Assembly: GCF_000276805.1 (NCBI RefSeq)
Contig: NZ_AKXQ01000030.1
Span: 1-58,363 of the forward strand
Reading direction: 5' to 3'
Length of the DNA: 58,363 bases
From: Moritella dasanensis ArB 0140
GTDB taxonomy: Bacteria; Pseudomonadota; Gammaproteobacteria; Enterobacterales; Moritellaceae
The notes beneath the pieces were generated by a model that ran no database searches, was not told the origin of the DNA, and saw only the letters and a list, made by a program, of their open reading frames with translations. The first letter of the stretch is position 1. Each line of letters starts with the position of its first letter. Below are positions 17,588 to 27,236 of this stretch, one piece after another. The position numbers were made by a program, and so were the translations under genes.

Positions 17588-17670
17588 TCCAGTCTAAGAA
17601 CGGTTGTAGGTCTATAACGGTTATTTGGATATAGAGATTTGTATAAAGAGTAGTATTTTAGGACATGACA

Positions 17671-18663
17671 ATGACAAACTTGCCTGTTGATTACAGTTTG
17701 CTTTCCCCTGACTTTATGTTGGATGCGATAGAGTCTATCGGTATCCGTGTCGATTCAGGGTTATTGGAATTAAACAGCTATGAAAATCGTGTGTTTCAAT
17801 TTCTAGATGAAGATCGTCAACGCTTTGTGGTTAAGTTCTATCGCCCTGCACGTTGGAGTGATGAACAGATCCAAGAGGAACATGATTTTTCTCAGCAGTT
17901 AAAGTCTGCGGAAATTGATGTAGTTGCGCCGTTACAATTTGATGGTCGTAGTTTATTTATTTACCAAGGTTATCGCTTAGCCATTTTTCCGAGTGTCGGT
18001 GGTCGTCCTATTGAAGTGGACAATCTCGATGCGTTGGAATCTGTAGGGCGCAATTTAGGTCGAATTCATCAGTTAGCTAGCCAGCAATCATTTGTGCATC
18101 GACCAACATTATCGATTGCAGAATTTGTACAAGCACCGAAGTTGATATTACAACAAAATAACTTTGTACCAGGGCATTTAGAAACCGCGTTTTTTAATGT
18201 TTATGATGCGCTCGCTAAAGAAATTTCGTTGCAATATAAGCCGAATGATAAGCAGCTTATTCGCTTACATGGTGATTTACATGCTGGTAATATTTTATGG
18301 CGTGATGATAAGGTGACATTATTAGATTTTGACGATTGCCGTCAAGGGCCTGCAGTACAAGACTTATGGATGATGCTACATGGCGAACGTCATGAACAAT
18401 TATTGCAATTAGAAGTGATGCTAGAAGGCTATGAGGAGTTTTGTTCCTTTGATGCTAAGCAATTACGATTAATTGAACCATTACGCGGAATGCGCATGAT
18501 GAATTATTTGGGCTGGATTGCTAAGCGTTGGCAGGATCCTGCTTTTAGTCGTCATTTTTCGTGGTTCACTGATGAGCAATTTTGGCAACAACAGATCGGA
18601 TTCTTACAAGAACAGATTGATAATATGCAAAAACCGCCGTTATCTCTCATTCCTAATTACTAA
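17671..18663 (+). CDS. srkA: stress response kinase A (SrkA/YihE)
   Basis: Aminoglycoside-phosphotransferase-fold Ser/Thr kinase that protects cells under envelope and oxidative stress in E. coli. Visible motifs are the catalytic loop LHGDLHAGNILW and the metal-binding LLDFDDCRQGP. Length 330 against 328. I chose ATG 17671, with AGGAC at a proper distance; ATG 17665 is too close to it. It is directly upstream of dsbA, as in enteric bacteria, where the two are cotranscribed under Cpx control. Confidence 0.94.
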   Translation: MTNLPVDYSLLSPDFMLDAIESIGIRVDSGLLELNSYENRVFQFLDEDRQRFVVKFYRPARWSDEQIQEEHDFSQQLKSAEIDVVAPLQFDGRSLFIYQGYRLAIFPSVGGRPIEVDNLDALESVGRNLGRIHQLASQQSFVHRPTLSIAEFVQAPKLILQQNNFVPGHLETAFFNVYDALAKEISLQYKPNDKQLIRLHGDLHAGNILWRDDKVTLLDFDDCRQGPAVQDLWMMLHGERHEQLLQLEVMLEGYEEFCSFDAKQLRLIEPLRGMRMMNYLGWIAKRWQDPAFSRHFSWFTDEQFWQQQIGFLQEQIDNMQKPPLSLIPNY

Positions 18664-18710
18664 TTTTTTGTACAGTTAATGTTGTTTAATTTAAATTTTC
18701 AGGAAGGAAA

Positions 18711-19337
18711 ATGATGAAGAAATTATTTATATTGATTACCGCAATGCTATTTTTACCGTTTGCCAATGCGGCACAGTTTAAAGAAGGCGTGCACTATGAT
18801 GTTATCTCTGAGCAGGCAACATCAAAGCCACAAGTTACTGAGTACTTTTCGTATTTTTGCCCACACTGTAATAAATTCGAACCGATTATGACTGACGTGA
18901 CTAAACGTCTTGAAGGTACTGATATTAAAGTAGAAAAAAATCACGTCGCGTTTATTGGCCGTGAAATGGGTATCGAAATGCAAAAAGCATTTGCGACTGC
19001 AGAACTATTAAATGTTGAGCATGAAATGTCATCGGCAATTTTCTCAGCGATCCATGATCAAAAACGTCGATTCACTGGTCGTGATGATATCCGTACTGTA
19101 TTTACAGATGCTGGTATCGATGGTAAGAAATTTGATGCTGCAGTAAATAGTTTTGCTGTTAACGGTAAAGTAGCGCGTATGGATAAAAATACCGCTTCAA
19201 ATAATATCCGTGGTGTACCGGCATTAATCGTTAACGATAAATATCAGATTAACATGGGCAGCATTAAGGCCCGTGGTGAAGAATTTAACGTTAAGCTAGC
19301 TGCTCTGATTAAATATCTAGCGGCAAAAACCAACTAA
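18711..19337 (+). CDS. dsbA: thiol:disulfide oxidoreductase DsbA
   Basis: Periplasmic oxidase that introduces disulfide bonds into exported proteins. Signal peptide of about 20 residues (ends PFANA/A), thioredoxin fold with active site C50-P-H-C53, helical insertion, and the cis-proline loop (RGVPALIV). 208 residues, the usual size. Two ATGs (18711 and 18714) follow the ribosome site AGGAAGGA; either may be used. It lies 47 bases after srkA, so probably one operon, and is closed by a strong terminator. Confidence 0.96.
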   Translation: MMKKLFILITAMLFLPFANAAQFKEGVHYDVISEQATSKPQVTEYFSYFCPHCNKFEPIMTDVTKRLEGTDIKVEKNHVAFIGREMGIEMQKAFATAELLNVEHEMSSAIFSAIHDQKRRFTGRDDIRTVFTDAGIDGKKFDAAVNSFAVNGKVARMDKNTASNNIRGVPALIVNDKYQINMGSIKARGEEFNVKLAALIKYLAAKTN

Positions 19338-19381
19338 TTTACTTATATTTGTCTCGTTAATGTAGACAGTTTATAGGTATT

Positions 19382-19412
19382 AAAAAAGGACGCGATTGCG
19401 TCCTTTTGTTTA
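19382..19412. terminator. bidirectional terminator between dsbA and the acyl-CoA ligase gene
   Basis: AAAAGGACGC (19384-19393) pairs with GCGTCCTTTT (19398-19407) around GATT. A-rich and T-rich flanks suit both strands. Confidence 0.88.
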
Positions 19413-19430
19413 ACTAAATTAATTGAAAAC

Positions 19431-21092
19431 TTATTGTTCCCAAACAATCTTATCTTGATGACTTTCTTCGTAGAAAGGTTTGTAACGACTTTCTAGTTCA
19501 TGACGTTTAAACTTCAACGTTGGTGTTAACAAACCATTATCTACCGTCCACTCATCTTTTAATACAATGATATGACCAATGCGTGCATGTGATTCTAACG
19601 ACTTATTAATATGCTGACGTGTTTCTTCAAGGTTGTTTGTCATCGCTTCTTTATCTTGTTCTCGTGCTTCTGGTGATAACACGACCAATGCAACAGGCTG
19701 TGTTAAGGCTGCACCAGTAATACAGATTTGCTCAATATTAGGGTTTTCACCAAACTTACATTCAATCGGTACAGGTGTAACGTACTTACCTTTTGATGTT
19801 TTGAAGATGTCTTTTACGCGACCAGTGATCTTCACATAACCGTTACTGTCGATCTCGCCTTTATCACCGGTTTTGAAATAACCTTCTTCATCGAATGATA
19901 GTTTGGTTTGGGCTTCATCTTTGTAATAACCAGTCATCAGGCCATCACCTTTCACTAAGATCTCTCCTATTTCTGAAATCTTAAGATCAACCCCCGCGCC
20001 TGGTTTACCAATCGTACCGATTTTTTGCGGATTAAATGGATAGTTTAATGTGCCGTAGGCTAGGTTTTCAGTCATGCCCCATGCTTCGGTAATGTTTAAA
20101 CCAAGACGCTGATACCATTGCAACAATGCTGGTGATACGGCTGCTGAACCACAACCCAGAATACGCGCATGCTGTAGACCCAAACCACGTTTAATTTTAG
20201 CTCTTACTAAACCATTAACGAATGGGATTTTAAGTAAAAAGTTAAGTTTGTGCGCCGGCATTTTTTGTAATACGCCCATTTGGAAGCGTGTCCATAGACG
20301 TGGTACTGAAACAAATAATGTCGGTTCTACAGACTGAATATTACTGACAAAGGTATCAAGTGATTCGACAAAGGAAACCACCCCTTTACCAGCATAAATA
20401 CTACTACCTTCAATATAAATACGTTCGGTTATGTGCGCGAGTGGTAAATAAGATAATAATCGGTCACCTGGAATAATACCTAAACTATTAATAATATTAT
20501 GCGATGCGGATTTGAATGCCGCAAAGGTAATCATGACGCCTTTTGGATTACCAGTACTGCCTGAAGTATAAATAATTGACATCAAATCGTCTAAATTGAT
20601 GTGCGCAGGTGCTGCTAATGGTTGATGCTGTTCCAGCAAATCATTCCATTTGTATTGGCTATTTAGCGTTTCATATGGGTAGCTGATAGTAATAACGTCA
20701 GCAGGTAGTTTGCCTTCTAAACTTTGATAATTATCTAATTTACCAATAAACAATACTTTTGCTTCACTGTGCTCTAGTACATAGTTAATGGTTTTCGCGT
20801 TTGCAGTAGAATAAATTGGCACACTGATATAACCCGCATACATAATGGCTAAATCGTTAATAAACCATTCGGCACTATTTTTTGCTAGGATTGCTATTTT
20901 ATCACCCGGAGCTAATCCCAGTGATTGCAGTGCTTGAGCAATACGCTTTGTTTGGTCTGCTACTTGTGACCAAGTAAACTCGTGAAACGTACCATTAATT
21001 GGCTGGCGTAAATATACCTCATTGGCACGATGCTTTTCCCAGTGCAATAAGGCATCGAGAGGAGTGTTTAAATTTGGTGCTAATGTGCTCAT
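19431..21092 (-). CDS. AMP-binding long-chain acyl-CoA synthetase
   Basis: ANL-superfamily ligase that should activate fatty acids to acyl-CoA through acyl-AMP. The ATP/phosphate loop is IIYTSGSTGNPKGVM, followed by the A5-like AWGMTEN motif, YFKTGDKGEI, and KDIFKTSKGKYVTP with the catalytic C-terminal lysine region. 553 residues, shorter than the 600-residue FAA1/LC-FACS group but of the same type, unlike classical FadD. A ribosome site (GGGATC) precedes the start. It is followed in the same direction by none, and preceded by the acyltransferase pair, suggesting lipid modification as a shared theme. Confidence 0.9.
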   Translation of the reverse strand: MSTLAPNLNTPLDALLHWEKHRANEVYLRQPINGTFHEFTWSQVADQTKRIAQALQSLGLAPGDKIAILAKNSAEWFINDLAIMYAGYISVPIYSTANAKTINYVLEHSEAKVLFIGKLDNYQSLEGKLPADVITISYPYETLNSQYKWNDLLEQHQPLAAPAHINLDDLMSIIYTSGSTGNPKGVMITFAAFKSASHNIINSLGIIPGDRLLSYLPLAHITERIYIEGSSIYAGKGVVSFVESLDTFVSNIQSVEPTLFVSVPRLWTRFQMGVLQKMPAHKLNFLLKIPFVNGLVRAKIKRGLGLQHARILGCGSAAVSPALLQWYQRLGLNITEAWGMTENLAYGTLNYPFNPQKIGTIGKPGAGVDLKISEIGEILVKGDGLMTGYYKDEAQTKLSFDEEGYFKTGDKGEIDSNGYVKITGRVKDIFKTSKGKYVTPVPIECKFGENPNIEQICITGAALTQPVALVVLSPEAREQDKEAMTNNLEETRQHINKSLESHARIGHIIVLKDEWTVDNGLLTPTLKFKRHELESRYKPFYEESHQDKIVWEQ

Positions 21093-21322
21093 ATGTGATC
21101 CCGAAAAAAGAGTAATGCAACAATGCGTTAACAGTTATAGCATGTTACACCTTGTTTCGTTTAAGATTAAAGTAAAAGTGAGATCTTCATGTCGTTTTAG
21201 AATTAAAACTCTATTTATGCCAGTTATTCCATCTTTTATTACCCCTAAAGCGTTATTTTATGAGGTTTTTAAAAAAATAAAATGAACTGGCCCACAAATC
21301 TACGATTCTAATATTGTCGGTG

Positions 21323-22225
21323 TTATGGTTGCTTTTGTTGGTAATAGGTTGCAATTAATTGTTCTTTACGTTGCCAGGTATTGGTTACCCATTGTTGGAA
21401 GTGTTGCTTAAAAATAGCATCATTTTGGTAGTCACCTTGTAAATCGGCTGTGATGGCGATAGTTTCAACGCGGATGACGATACGCTTTAATTTACCTTGC
21501 AGTAAATCCTTGAAAGGGGAGTCGGGGTTATCAGGGTAAATAATAGTGACATTCAATATCTGATCAAAGGTATTACCCATGGACGCTAATGCTAGCGCAA
21601 TGCCAGCTGATTTTGGCGGTAGTAAATAACGGTAAGGCGAATTCGTTTGTTGCTGCTTCTCTTGTGTAAATCGCGTGCCTTCGGCAAAATTCACGATGGT
21701 TGTCGGTGATAATTTCGCTTTAGCACACGCTTGACGGGCACTCTGCAAATCTTTACCTTTCAAATGCGGTTTTTTGGCTAGTGTTTGTTTACTGTAACGC
21801 TTCATGAATGGCATATCTAATGCCCAGCAAGCAGTGCCAACAAACGGCACGAATAAGATCGCTTGTTTGACGAAAAATTTTGGTAGTGGGATCTTGTTGG
21901 CAAATACGGTAAAGAGAATAACAATATCAGTCCAACTGTGATGGTTGGCAATCAACAAGTACCAATTGTCTTTACCTAATTCCCCCTTTATTTCAATATC
22001 CCATTCGACTTTATTAATCAGTTTGATCATCCAAGCATTGATGTCTGCCCACATATGAAGTAGCACATCAGCACACTTACGCGTCGCTTTTTGCACTGTA
22101 GTAAAGGGTAAAATTAATTTAATTAAACCAGTTAGGGTAATTAACGTTAATGAGCACATTATATTAATCACGACTAAAGCAGTACTGATAATCATTAATA
22201 TGAACGTGGGTAGAAAATTAATCAT
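21323..22225 (-). CDS. YihG-like PlsC-family acyltransferase, second copy
   Basis: Membrane-bound acyltransferase of the 1-acylglycerol-3-phosphate acyltransferase family. An N-terminal hydrophobic segment is followed by the catalytic NHHSWTD (HX4D) box and the FAEGTRFT substrate box. 300 residues. The start ATG overlaps the end of the upstream acyltransferase gene by 8 bases (ATGATTAA), so translation is coupled. In E. coli yihG lies close to srkA-dsbA, which supports the family call. The head group and acyl specificity are not predictable. Confidence 0.88.
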   Translation of the reverse strand: MINFLPTFILMIISTALVVINIMCSLTLITLTGLIKLILPFTTVQKATRKCADVLLHMWADINAWMIKLINKVEWDIEIKGELGKDNWYLLIANHHSWTDIVILFTVFANKIPLPKFFVKQAILFVPFVGTACWALDMPFMKRYSKQTLAKKPHLKGKDLQSARQACAKAKLSPTTIVNFAEGTRFTQEKQQQTNSPYRYLLPPKSAGIALALASMGNTFDQILNVTIIYPDNPDSPFKDLLQGKLKRIVIRVETIAITADLQGDYQNDAIFKQHFQQWVTNTWQRKEQLIATYYQQKQP

Positions 22226-23120
22226 TTAATGGTGCCTGCTTTAGTTTTGTTAATGCTTGGTCTTTATTTACCCATAGTGCATTTATCCAGTGCTGAAAGT
22301 CAGCCTGGAAAGCCTTATCATTGAGATAATCGCCAATATAATGGCTGCTAATGTTTTGTGTACTGACTTGTACTTGGACTTGCTGCACTTGACCGCTAAT
22401 AAATTGCCAAAAAGTGGGGATGCCTTGTGGGTAGTAAATAGTGACATCCACTAAGGTATCAAGTTGACCATTCATCGCATCAAGCGCAAATGCGATACCA
22501 CCTGCTTTAGGCTTTAATAAATGATTAAAGGTTGATGCTTGCTGGCTATGTTTATGTTGCGTAAAACGGGTGCCTTCAACAAAATTCATCACGCTCACTG
22601 GTTTATGTTTGAACTTAGCACAGGCTTTCTTTGTTGTTTCAATATCTTTACCACGCATGTGTGGATTGTTCGCTAAAAACTTTTTGCTGTAGCGTTTCAT
22701 GAAGGGAAAGTCGAGCGCCCACCAAGCTAACCCCATAAAAGGCACAAAGATAAGTTCTTTTTTTAAGAAGAATTTTAGAAAAGGGATCTTACCGTTTAAT
22801 ACCCGTTGTAAGACTAAAATATCCACCCAAGATTGGTGATTTGAAATCACCATGTACCATTTATTCAACGATAAACCTTCTGTGCCATTTACTTGAATCG
22901 TTGGGTTTCCAATTACTTTTTGGGTTATACCATTGACCGAGATCCAGTTCGAAGCGCAGCCATCAAGTAACTGGCTTAATACTTTTGTAGCCGCAGTAAA
23001 AGGTAACAGTGTTTTCAAAAAAGACAGTATCAGGATCGGAATTAACCAAAATATGGTATTGAAAAGATAACAGAGGAATGCAATGGCGCCCGCCACCTTT
23101 TGCGTGAATATCGAAAGCAT
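22218..23120 (-). CDS. YihG-like PlsC-family acyltransferase, first copy
   Basis: Paralog of the next gene, also 300 residues, with NHQSWVD (HX4D) and FVEGTRFT boxes and the shared segment FVPFMGLAWWALDFPFMKRYSK (the second copy has a close variant of it). The N-terminal membrane segments differ more than the catalytic part. The two genes are a tandem duplication that has diverged and is translated from one message. A hexamer repeat lies upstream at 23178-23207. Confidence 0.88.
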   Translation of the reverse strand: MLSIFTQKVAGAIAFLCYLFNTIFWLIPILILSFLKTLLPFTAATKVLSQLLDGCASNWISVNGITQKVIGNPTIQVNGTEGLSLNKWYMVISNHQSWVDILVLQRVLNGKIPFLKFFLKKELIFVPFMGLAWWALDFPFMKRYSKKFLANNPHMRGKDIETTKKACAKFKHKPVSVMNFVEGTRFTQHKHSQQASTFNHLLKPKAGGIAFALDAMNGQLDTLVDVTIYYPQGIPTFWQFISGQVQQVQVQVSTQNISSHYIGDYLNDKAFQADFQHWINALWVNKDQALTKLKQAPLND

Positions 23121-23177
23121 AATATGGCCTTGGTGTGATAAAGAGCTGAAAGGATAAAACTATCATCACCTTATGCC

Positions 23178-23207
23178 AAACTAAAACTAAAACTAAAACT
23201 AAAACTA
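23178..23207. repeat. hexanucleotide tandem repeat (AAACTA)x5
   Basis: Five perfect AAACTA units between the comM stop (23214) and the first acyltransferase gene (start 23120), thus in the 5' region of the acyltransferase pair. Confidence 0.92.
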
Positions 23208-23213
23208 TAATTA

Positions 23214-24731
23214 TTACACATTTATTTGTTGTAAAAGCCTATCCATTGCGCGATATGAAAGCGCTTCCAGTAAATGGGATTTATTGATATCTATACAATT
23301 GTTCAAATCTGCGATGGTACGTGCGACTTTAATAATTTTATGAAATGCACGAGTTGATAAGCCCATTTTATCTATCGCCCGCTCTAAGAATACTGCATCT
23401 TGATGCTGTAGCGGACAATATAACTCTATCTCTTTGCTGCTGAGCGCATCATTTAATTTGTTACCACGTAGGCGCTGTATGGTTTGTGCGGCACTGACTC
23501 TTTGCTTAATTATGTCGCTGCTTTCACCACGTTGACCTTGCTCGGTTAAGCTGCCTTTTGGTAATGCCGGAACTTCAATGGTGAGATCGAAACGATCCAA
23601 AAATGGCCCCGATAACTTACTTAAATATTTGGCCACTTGGCTGCTATTACCACCAAACTTATTATTGTCGTAATAACCTGAAGGCGAAGGATTGAGTGCA
23701 CCAATTAACTGAAATCGAGCAGGGAAGTCGACTTGTTGGTTGGCGCGGGAAATGCTGATCTGTCCTGCTTCTAAGGGCTCTCTTAACGAATCCAGGGCTT
23801 TACGTTGGTATTCCGGTAATTCATCCAAAAAAAGTACCCCGTTATGCGCGAGTGTTATTTCGCCAGGGCGGGGATTACGACCGCCTCCGACCAATGCAAC
23901 CGCTGAGCAGGTGTGGTGAGGGGTACGAAAAGGCCGGCGGCACCAGTCTTGGGCGACAAACTCATTACCACTGATGGATTTAATGGCCGCACATTCTAAG
24001 GCTTCTTGCTCGGTCATATCGGGTTGAATACTGGTTAGGCGACTCGCCAGCATGGTTTTTCCTGTGCCCGGTGGACCAAATAAAAGTAAATTATGACTGC
24101 CTGCCGCACAGATCTCTAGCGCTCGTTTGGCACTTTGTTGGCCGATAATATCTTGCATGTCTTGCTGTGTTTCTGTTGGCGCAGCGAGGGATAATACGCG
24201 TTTCGCGATGGGTAGGGTCTGTTCATCATTTATATGCTGACACACTTGCTGTAAATCTACCGCCGTAAAACAATTGGCGTTATCAATAAGTGCGGCTTCA
24301 TGGCCATTCTCGGTGGGAATGATACTGCTGCGACCAGCCTTTTTACCGGCAATAATACTGGGGATGGTACCTCGGCAGGCGCGCAGATTACCGGACAAAG
24401 ATAACTCACCAATAAATTCTAATTGTTGATGTCGACTGGTATTGATTTGTTGTGAGGCGATTAAAATAGCGATCGCAATGGGTAAGTCATAACGGCTGCC
24501 TTCTTTGGGTAAGTCGGCAGGGCCCAAATTGACCGTGATGCGCTTTGCTGGCATAACAAAATTTGAATTCATTAACGCACTGCGTACCCGATCTTTCGCT
24601 TCTTTGACAGAGGTTTCAGGCAGCCCAACAATGGTAAAACCGGGTAAACCTTCACTAATGTGTACCTCTATGGTGATTAATGGGGAATTAATGCCTAAAA
24701 TGGCGCGGCTGTAAATCACGGCTAAATTCAT
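23214..24731 (-). CDS. comM: ComM/YifB family AAA+ ATPase (Mg-chelatase-like)
   Basis: Hexameric helicase that promotes branch migration during integration of transforming DNA in Vibrio and Haemophilus. N-terminal Lon-protease-like fold (ChlI domain), Walker A GPPGTGKTML, Walker B GVLFLDELPEY, and a C-terminal Mg-chelatase domain with RAFHKIIKVARTIADL. 505 residues. Start supported by AGGAT upstream. In enteric bacteria yifB also lies next to the ilvGMEDA locus and divergent from it, exactly as here. Confidence 0.95.
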   Translation of the reverse strand: MNLAVIYSRAILGINSPLITIEVHISEGLPGFTIVGLPETSVKEAKDRVRSALMNSNFVMPAKRITVNLGPADLPKEGSRYDLPIAIAILIASQQINTSRHQQLEFIGELSLSGNLRACRGTIPSIIAGKKAGRSSIIPTENGHEAALIDNANCFTAVDLQQVCQHINDEQTLPIAKRVLSLAAPTETQQDMQDIIGQQSAKRALEICAAGSHNLLLFGPPGTGKTMLASRLTSIQPDMTEQEALECAAIKSISGNEFVAQDWCRRPFRTPHHTCSAVALVGGGRNPRPGEITLAHNGVLFLDELPEYQRKALDSLREPLEAGQISISRANQQVDFPARFQLIGALNPSPSGYYDNNKFGGNSSQVAKYLSKLSGPFLDRFDLTIEVPALPKGSLTEQGQRGESSDIIKQRVSAAQTIQRLRGNKLNDALSSKEIELYCPLQHQDAVFLERAIDKMGLSTRAFHKIIKVARTIADLNNCIDINKSHLLEALSYRAMDRLLQQINV

Positions 24732-24966
24732 TGGTTATCCTGACTAAGTTCATGCTCGAGTTTGAACCTTAGTGTAATTCTTATTAAGCTCTGCTGAATT
24801 AGGTGGATTATTTAAAAACCTTAAGCAAGGTCCATTTGCCATATGCAATTTTGTGATGCTTGTCATATGTGAAGTTTAAAACTGGATGTGGTTGATTATT
24901 CGCTATATTGAATTATCACCGGCTGTTTATTTGGTTGTTTGAGTTATTTTTAGCACCGTTTAAGGC

Positions 24967-24995
24967 TTGCTTAAATAAATTCACCATGCTAATAA
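24967..24995 (+). promoter_or_regulatory. candidate promoter of the ilv leader
   Basis: TTGCTT (24967-24972), 17 bases, TAATAA (24990-24995). It would start transcription about 30 bases before the leader peptide ATG. The remaining sequence back to comM (from 24732) shows no gene. Confidence 0.5.
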
Positions 24996-25034
24996 TGAAT
25001 TATAAAAAATTTATAGAGTTGTTGGATTAGTCAT

Positions 25035-25130
25035 ATGTTTAGGTTTACTTCGCGTCTTATTATTGTAGTCAGCATTCTGGTGGTAATTATTAAATTACCT
25101 CACCGGGGACTTACTGCTAAGCGAAAATAA
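25035..25130 (+). CDS. ilvL: ilv operon leader peptide
   Basis: 31-residue open frame placed just before an attenuator. Between residues 8 and 21 nearly every codon is Ile, Val or Leu (12 of 14: LIIVVSILVVIIKL), which is the composition expected of a leader sensing charged tRNA-Ile, -Val and -Leu. The sequence is unlike E. coli IlvL except in composition. The start is preceded by a weak TTGGA. A hairpin (25082-25099) lies within the last control codons, and ACCGGGG (25102-25108) near the end of the frame can act as antiterminator strand. Confidence 0.85.
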   Translation: MFRFTSRLIIVVSILVVIIKLPHRGLTAKRK

Positions 25131-25179
25131 GCTTAATCCAGCAATAAGAAAACCCCGGTCAATAACCGGGGTTTTTTTT
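25102..25179 (+). promoter_or_regulatory. ilvGMED transcription attenuator
   Basis: Terminator: ACCCCGGT (25152-25159) with ACCGGGGT (25165-25172), extended by AAA/TTT and followed by a T-run. Antiterminator: ACCGGGG (25102-25108) inside the leader frame can instead pair with CCCCGGT (25153-25159), preventing the terminator. This is a complete 2:3 versus 3:4 arrangement as in amino acid biosynthetic attenuators. Confidence 0.88.
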
Positions 25180-25229
25180 GTTTGACGTTTAATAGTTTAC
25201 AAGAATGATGTTTAAAGGGATGTAGATTA

Positions 25230-26888
25230 ATGAAAGCCACAGAGTTTATTGTAAATGCTTTACGTAAGCAGGGTGTAACCCAAGTCTTCGGTTATCCTGG
25301 TGGCGCGATCATGCCATTGTATGACGCGTTATATGATGGTGGTGTCGCGCATTTATTAGCGCGTCACGAGCAAGGTGCGATCATGGCTGCACTGGGTTAT
25401 GCACGAGCGGGCGCCAGAGTCGGCGTCTGTATCGCCACTTCAGGTCCGGGTGCCACCAACCTAGTGACAGGTTTAGCGGAAGCAATGGCGGATTCAATTC
25501 CTGTTGTGGCGTTTACTGGCCAAGTGCCGAGTGCCTTAATCGGTGTCGATACGTTCCAAGAAGTGGATATTCTTGGCATGACGTTATCGTGTACTAAGCA
25601 CAGCTTCTTGGTTGAAGATCAAAATGATTTAGATCGTATCATTGCCGAAGCATTTACGATTGCGACCTCTGGCCGTCCTGGTCCAGTGTTAATCGATATC
25701 CCTAAAGATATTCAACTGGCTGTAATGGCGAATGAAACGGTATCAGAATTAGCTGAACTACCGCCACTCGATGGCTTGGTTGATGAGCAGGTTGCTGCGG
25801 CTCGGGCATTATTACACGCGGCGAAAAAACCAGTATTGTATGTTGGCGGCGGTGTTGGCATGGCGAATGCCGTACCTGAACTTCGTGAATTAGCGGCAGC
25901 ATTAGATATACCCATGGTTAGTACCTTGAAAGGTATTGGTAGTGCCGACCCTGAACACCCTTATTATTTGGGTATGCTGGGTATGCATGGCCTGAAAGCG
26001 GCTAACTTAGCAGTGCAAGAAAGTGATCTGTTGATTGCCGTCGGTGCGCGTTTTGATGATCGCGTGACCGGTAAACTGGATGAGTTTGCCCCGCATGCCA
26101 AAGTGATCCACCTCGATATTGATGCCTGTGAACACAATAAATTACGTGTTGCGAATGTCGCTATCACTACTGATCTAAAACTTATTCTGCCAGCATTAAA
26201 AATGACACTGGATATTGCCCCTTGGCGATTACATAGCTTAGAAATGAAAGTCGAAACCGCTTTCCGTTATGACCATCCTGGCATTGCGATTTATGCTCCT
26301 TTATTACTTAAGCAATTATCAGCGAGTTTACCGGAAGATCATCTGGTTGCTTGTGATGTTGGTCAGCACCAAATGTGGACTGCGCAGCACATGACTTTTA
26401 CTCAGCCTGAAAACTTATTATCCAGTGCTGGTTTCGGTACGATGGGCTTTGGTTTACCAGCTGCGGTTGGTGCTGCATTAGCGCGTCCCGATGCGATGCC
26501 GGTTGTAGTTACGGGTGATGGTTCAATCATGATGAACATCCAAGAACTCGCGACGATTAACCGCGCTAAATTACCGGTGAAAATTGTGCTCATCGATAAT
26601 CAACGTCTTGGTATGGTACGCCAATGGCAAACACTGTTTTTTGATGGCCGTTTATCGCAGACAATTCTTGACGATAACCCGGACTTTGTGGCATTAGCGG
26701 CAGCATGTGGTATTCCTGGTGAAACGGTTGTTGTGAAAGAACAAGTGCAACCGGCGATGGACCGTATGCTGGCGAGCAAGGGTGCGTACTTCTTACATGT
26801 ACAAATTTCAGAACAAGAAAATGTGTGGCCATTAGTGCCACCAGGTGTTAATAACGGCGAGATGTTGGAGCGATATGATGAGTGCTAA
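25230..26888 (+). CDS. ilvG: acetolactate synthase II large subunit IlvG
   Basis: ThDP- and FAD-dependent enzyme for the first common step of valine/isoleucine/leucine synthesis (2-acetolactate or 2-aceto-2-hydroxybutyrate). The catalytic glutamate region is [19 protein letters not shown], and the ThDP/Mg site is GDGSIMMN followed by [13 protein letters not shown]. 552 residues and intact (E. coli K-12 carries a frameshift in this gene). Ribosome site AAGGGATG. The following ilvM overlaps it, which identifies it as isozyme II and not IlvI or IlvB. Confidence 0.96.
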   Translation: MKATEFIVNALRKQGVTQVFGYPGGAIMPLYDALYDGGVAHLLARHEQGAIMAALGYARAGARVGVCIATSGPGATNLVTGLAEAMADSIPVVAFTGQVPSALIGVDTFQEVDILGMTLSCTKHSFLVEDQNDLDRIIAEAFTIATSGRPGPVLIDIPKDIQLAVMANETVSELAELPPLDGLVDEQVAAARALLHAAKKPVLYVGGGVGMANAVPELRELAAALDIPMVSTLKGIGSADPEHPYYLGMLGMHGLKAANLAVQESDLLIAVGARFDDRVTGKLDEFAPHAKVIHLDIDACEHNKLRVANVAITTDLKLILPALKMTLDIAPWRLHSLEMKVETAFRYDHPGIAIYAPLLLKQLSASLPEDHLVACDVGQHQMWTAQHMTFTQPENLLSSAGFGTMGFGLPAAVGAALARPDAMPVVVTGDGSIMMNIQELATINRAKLPVKIVLIDNQRLGMVRQWQTLFFDGRLSQTILDDNPDFVALAAACGIPGETVVVKEQVQPAMDRMLASKGAYFLHVQISEQENVWPLVPPGVNNGEMLERYDEC

Positions 26889-27132
26889 ACAAGTACATGA
26901 CGTGGTGATTGAAGCCACTAATACACTGGAAATTTTAGAGCGTGTATTACGTGTTATTCGTCATCGAGGCTTTCGTATTAGCCACATGAATTCTGAACAA
27001 ATGAATGATTGCAATAACATAAAGATTACGGTTACAGTATCTGGTGAGCGCGGCATAGATCTACTCTATAAACAGTTAGATAAATTGTTTGATGTGAGTA
27101 AAGTCAGCGTTCAGCATATTACTACAATATAG
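26878..27132 (+). CDS. ilvM: acetolactate synthase II small subunit IlvM
   Basis: Short ACT-domain regulatory subunit, 84 residues against 87 in E. coli ([20 protein letters not shown]). It activates the IlvG catalytic subunit; IlvM-type subunits give little valine inhibition. Start at ATG 26878, 7 bases after GGAG; it overlaps the ilvG end by 11 bases, consistent with translational coupling. Confidence 0.93.
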   Translation: MSAKQVHDVVIEATNTLEILERVLRVIRHRGFRISHMNSEQMNDCNNIKITVTVSGERGIDLLYKQLDKLFDVSKVSVQHITTI

Positions 27133-27236
27133 CCGTACTGTAATATAACACTTTATTGAAAACGCGAGTATGCACTCGATTAGTACTGGCGTTATTTAAA
27201 ATAATACAAAATGACAGCATAAGGGAAGAAGCGATT

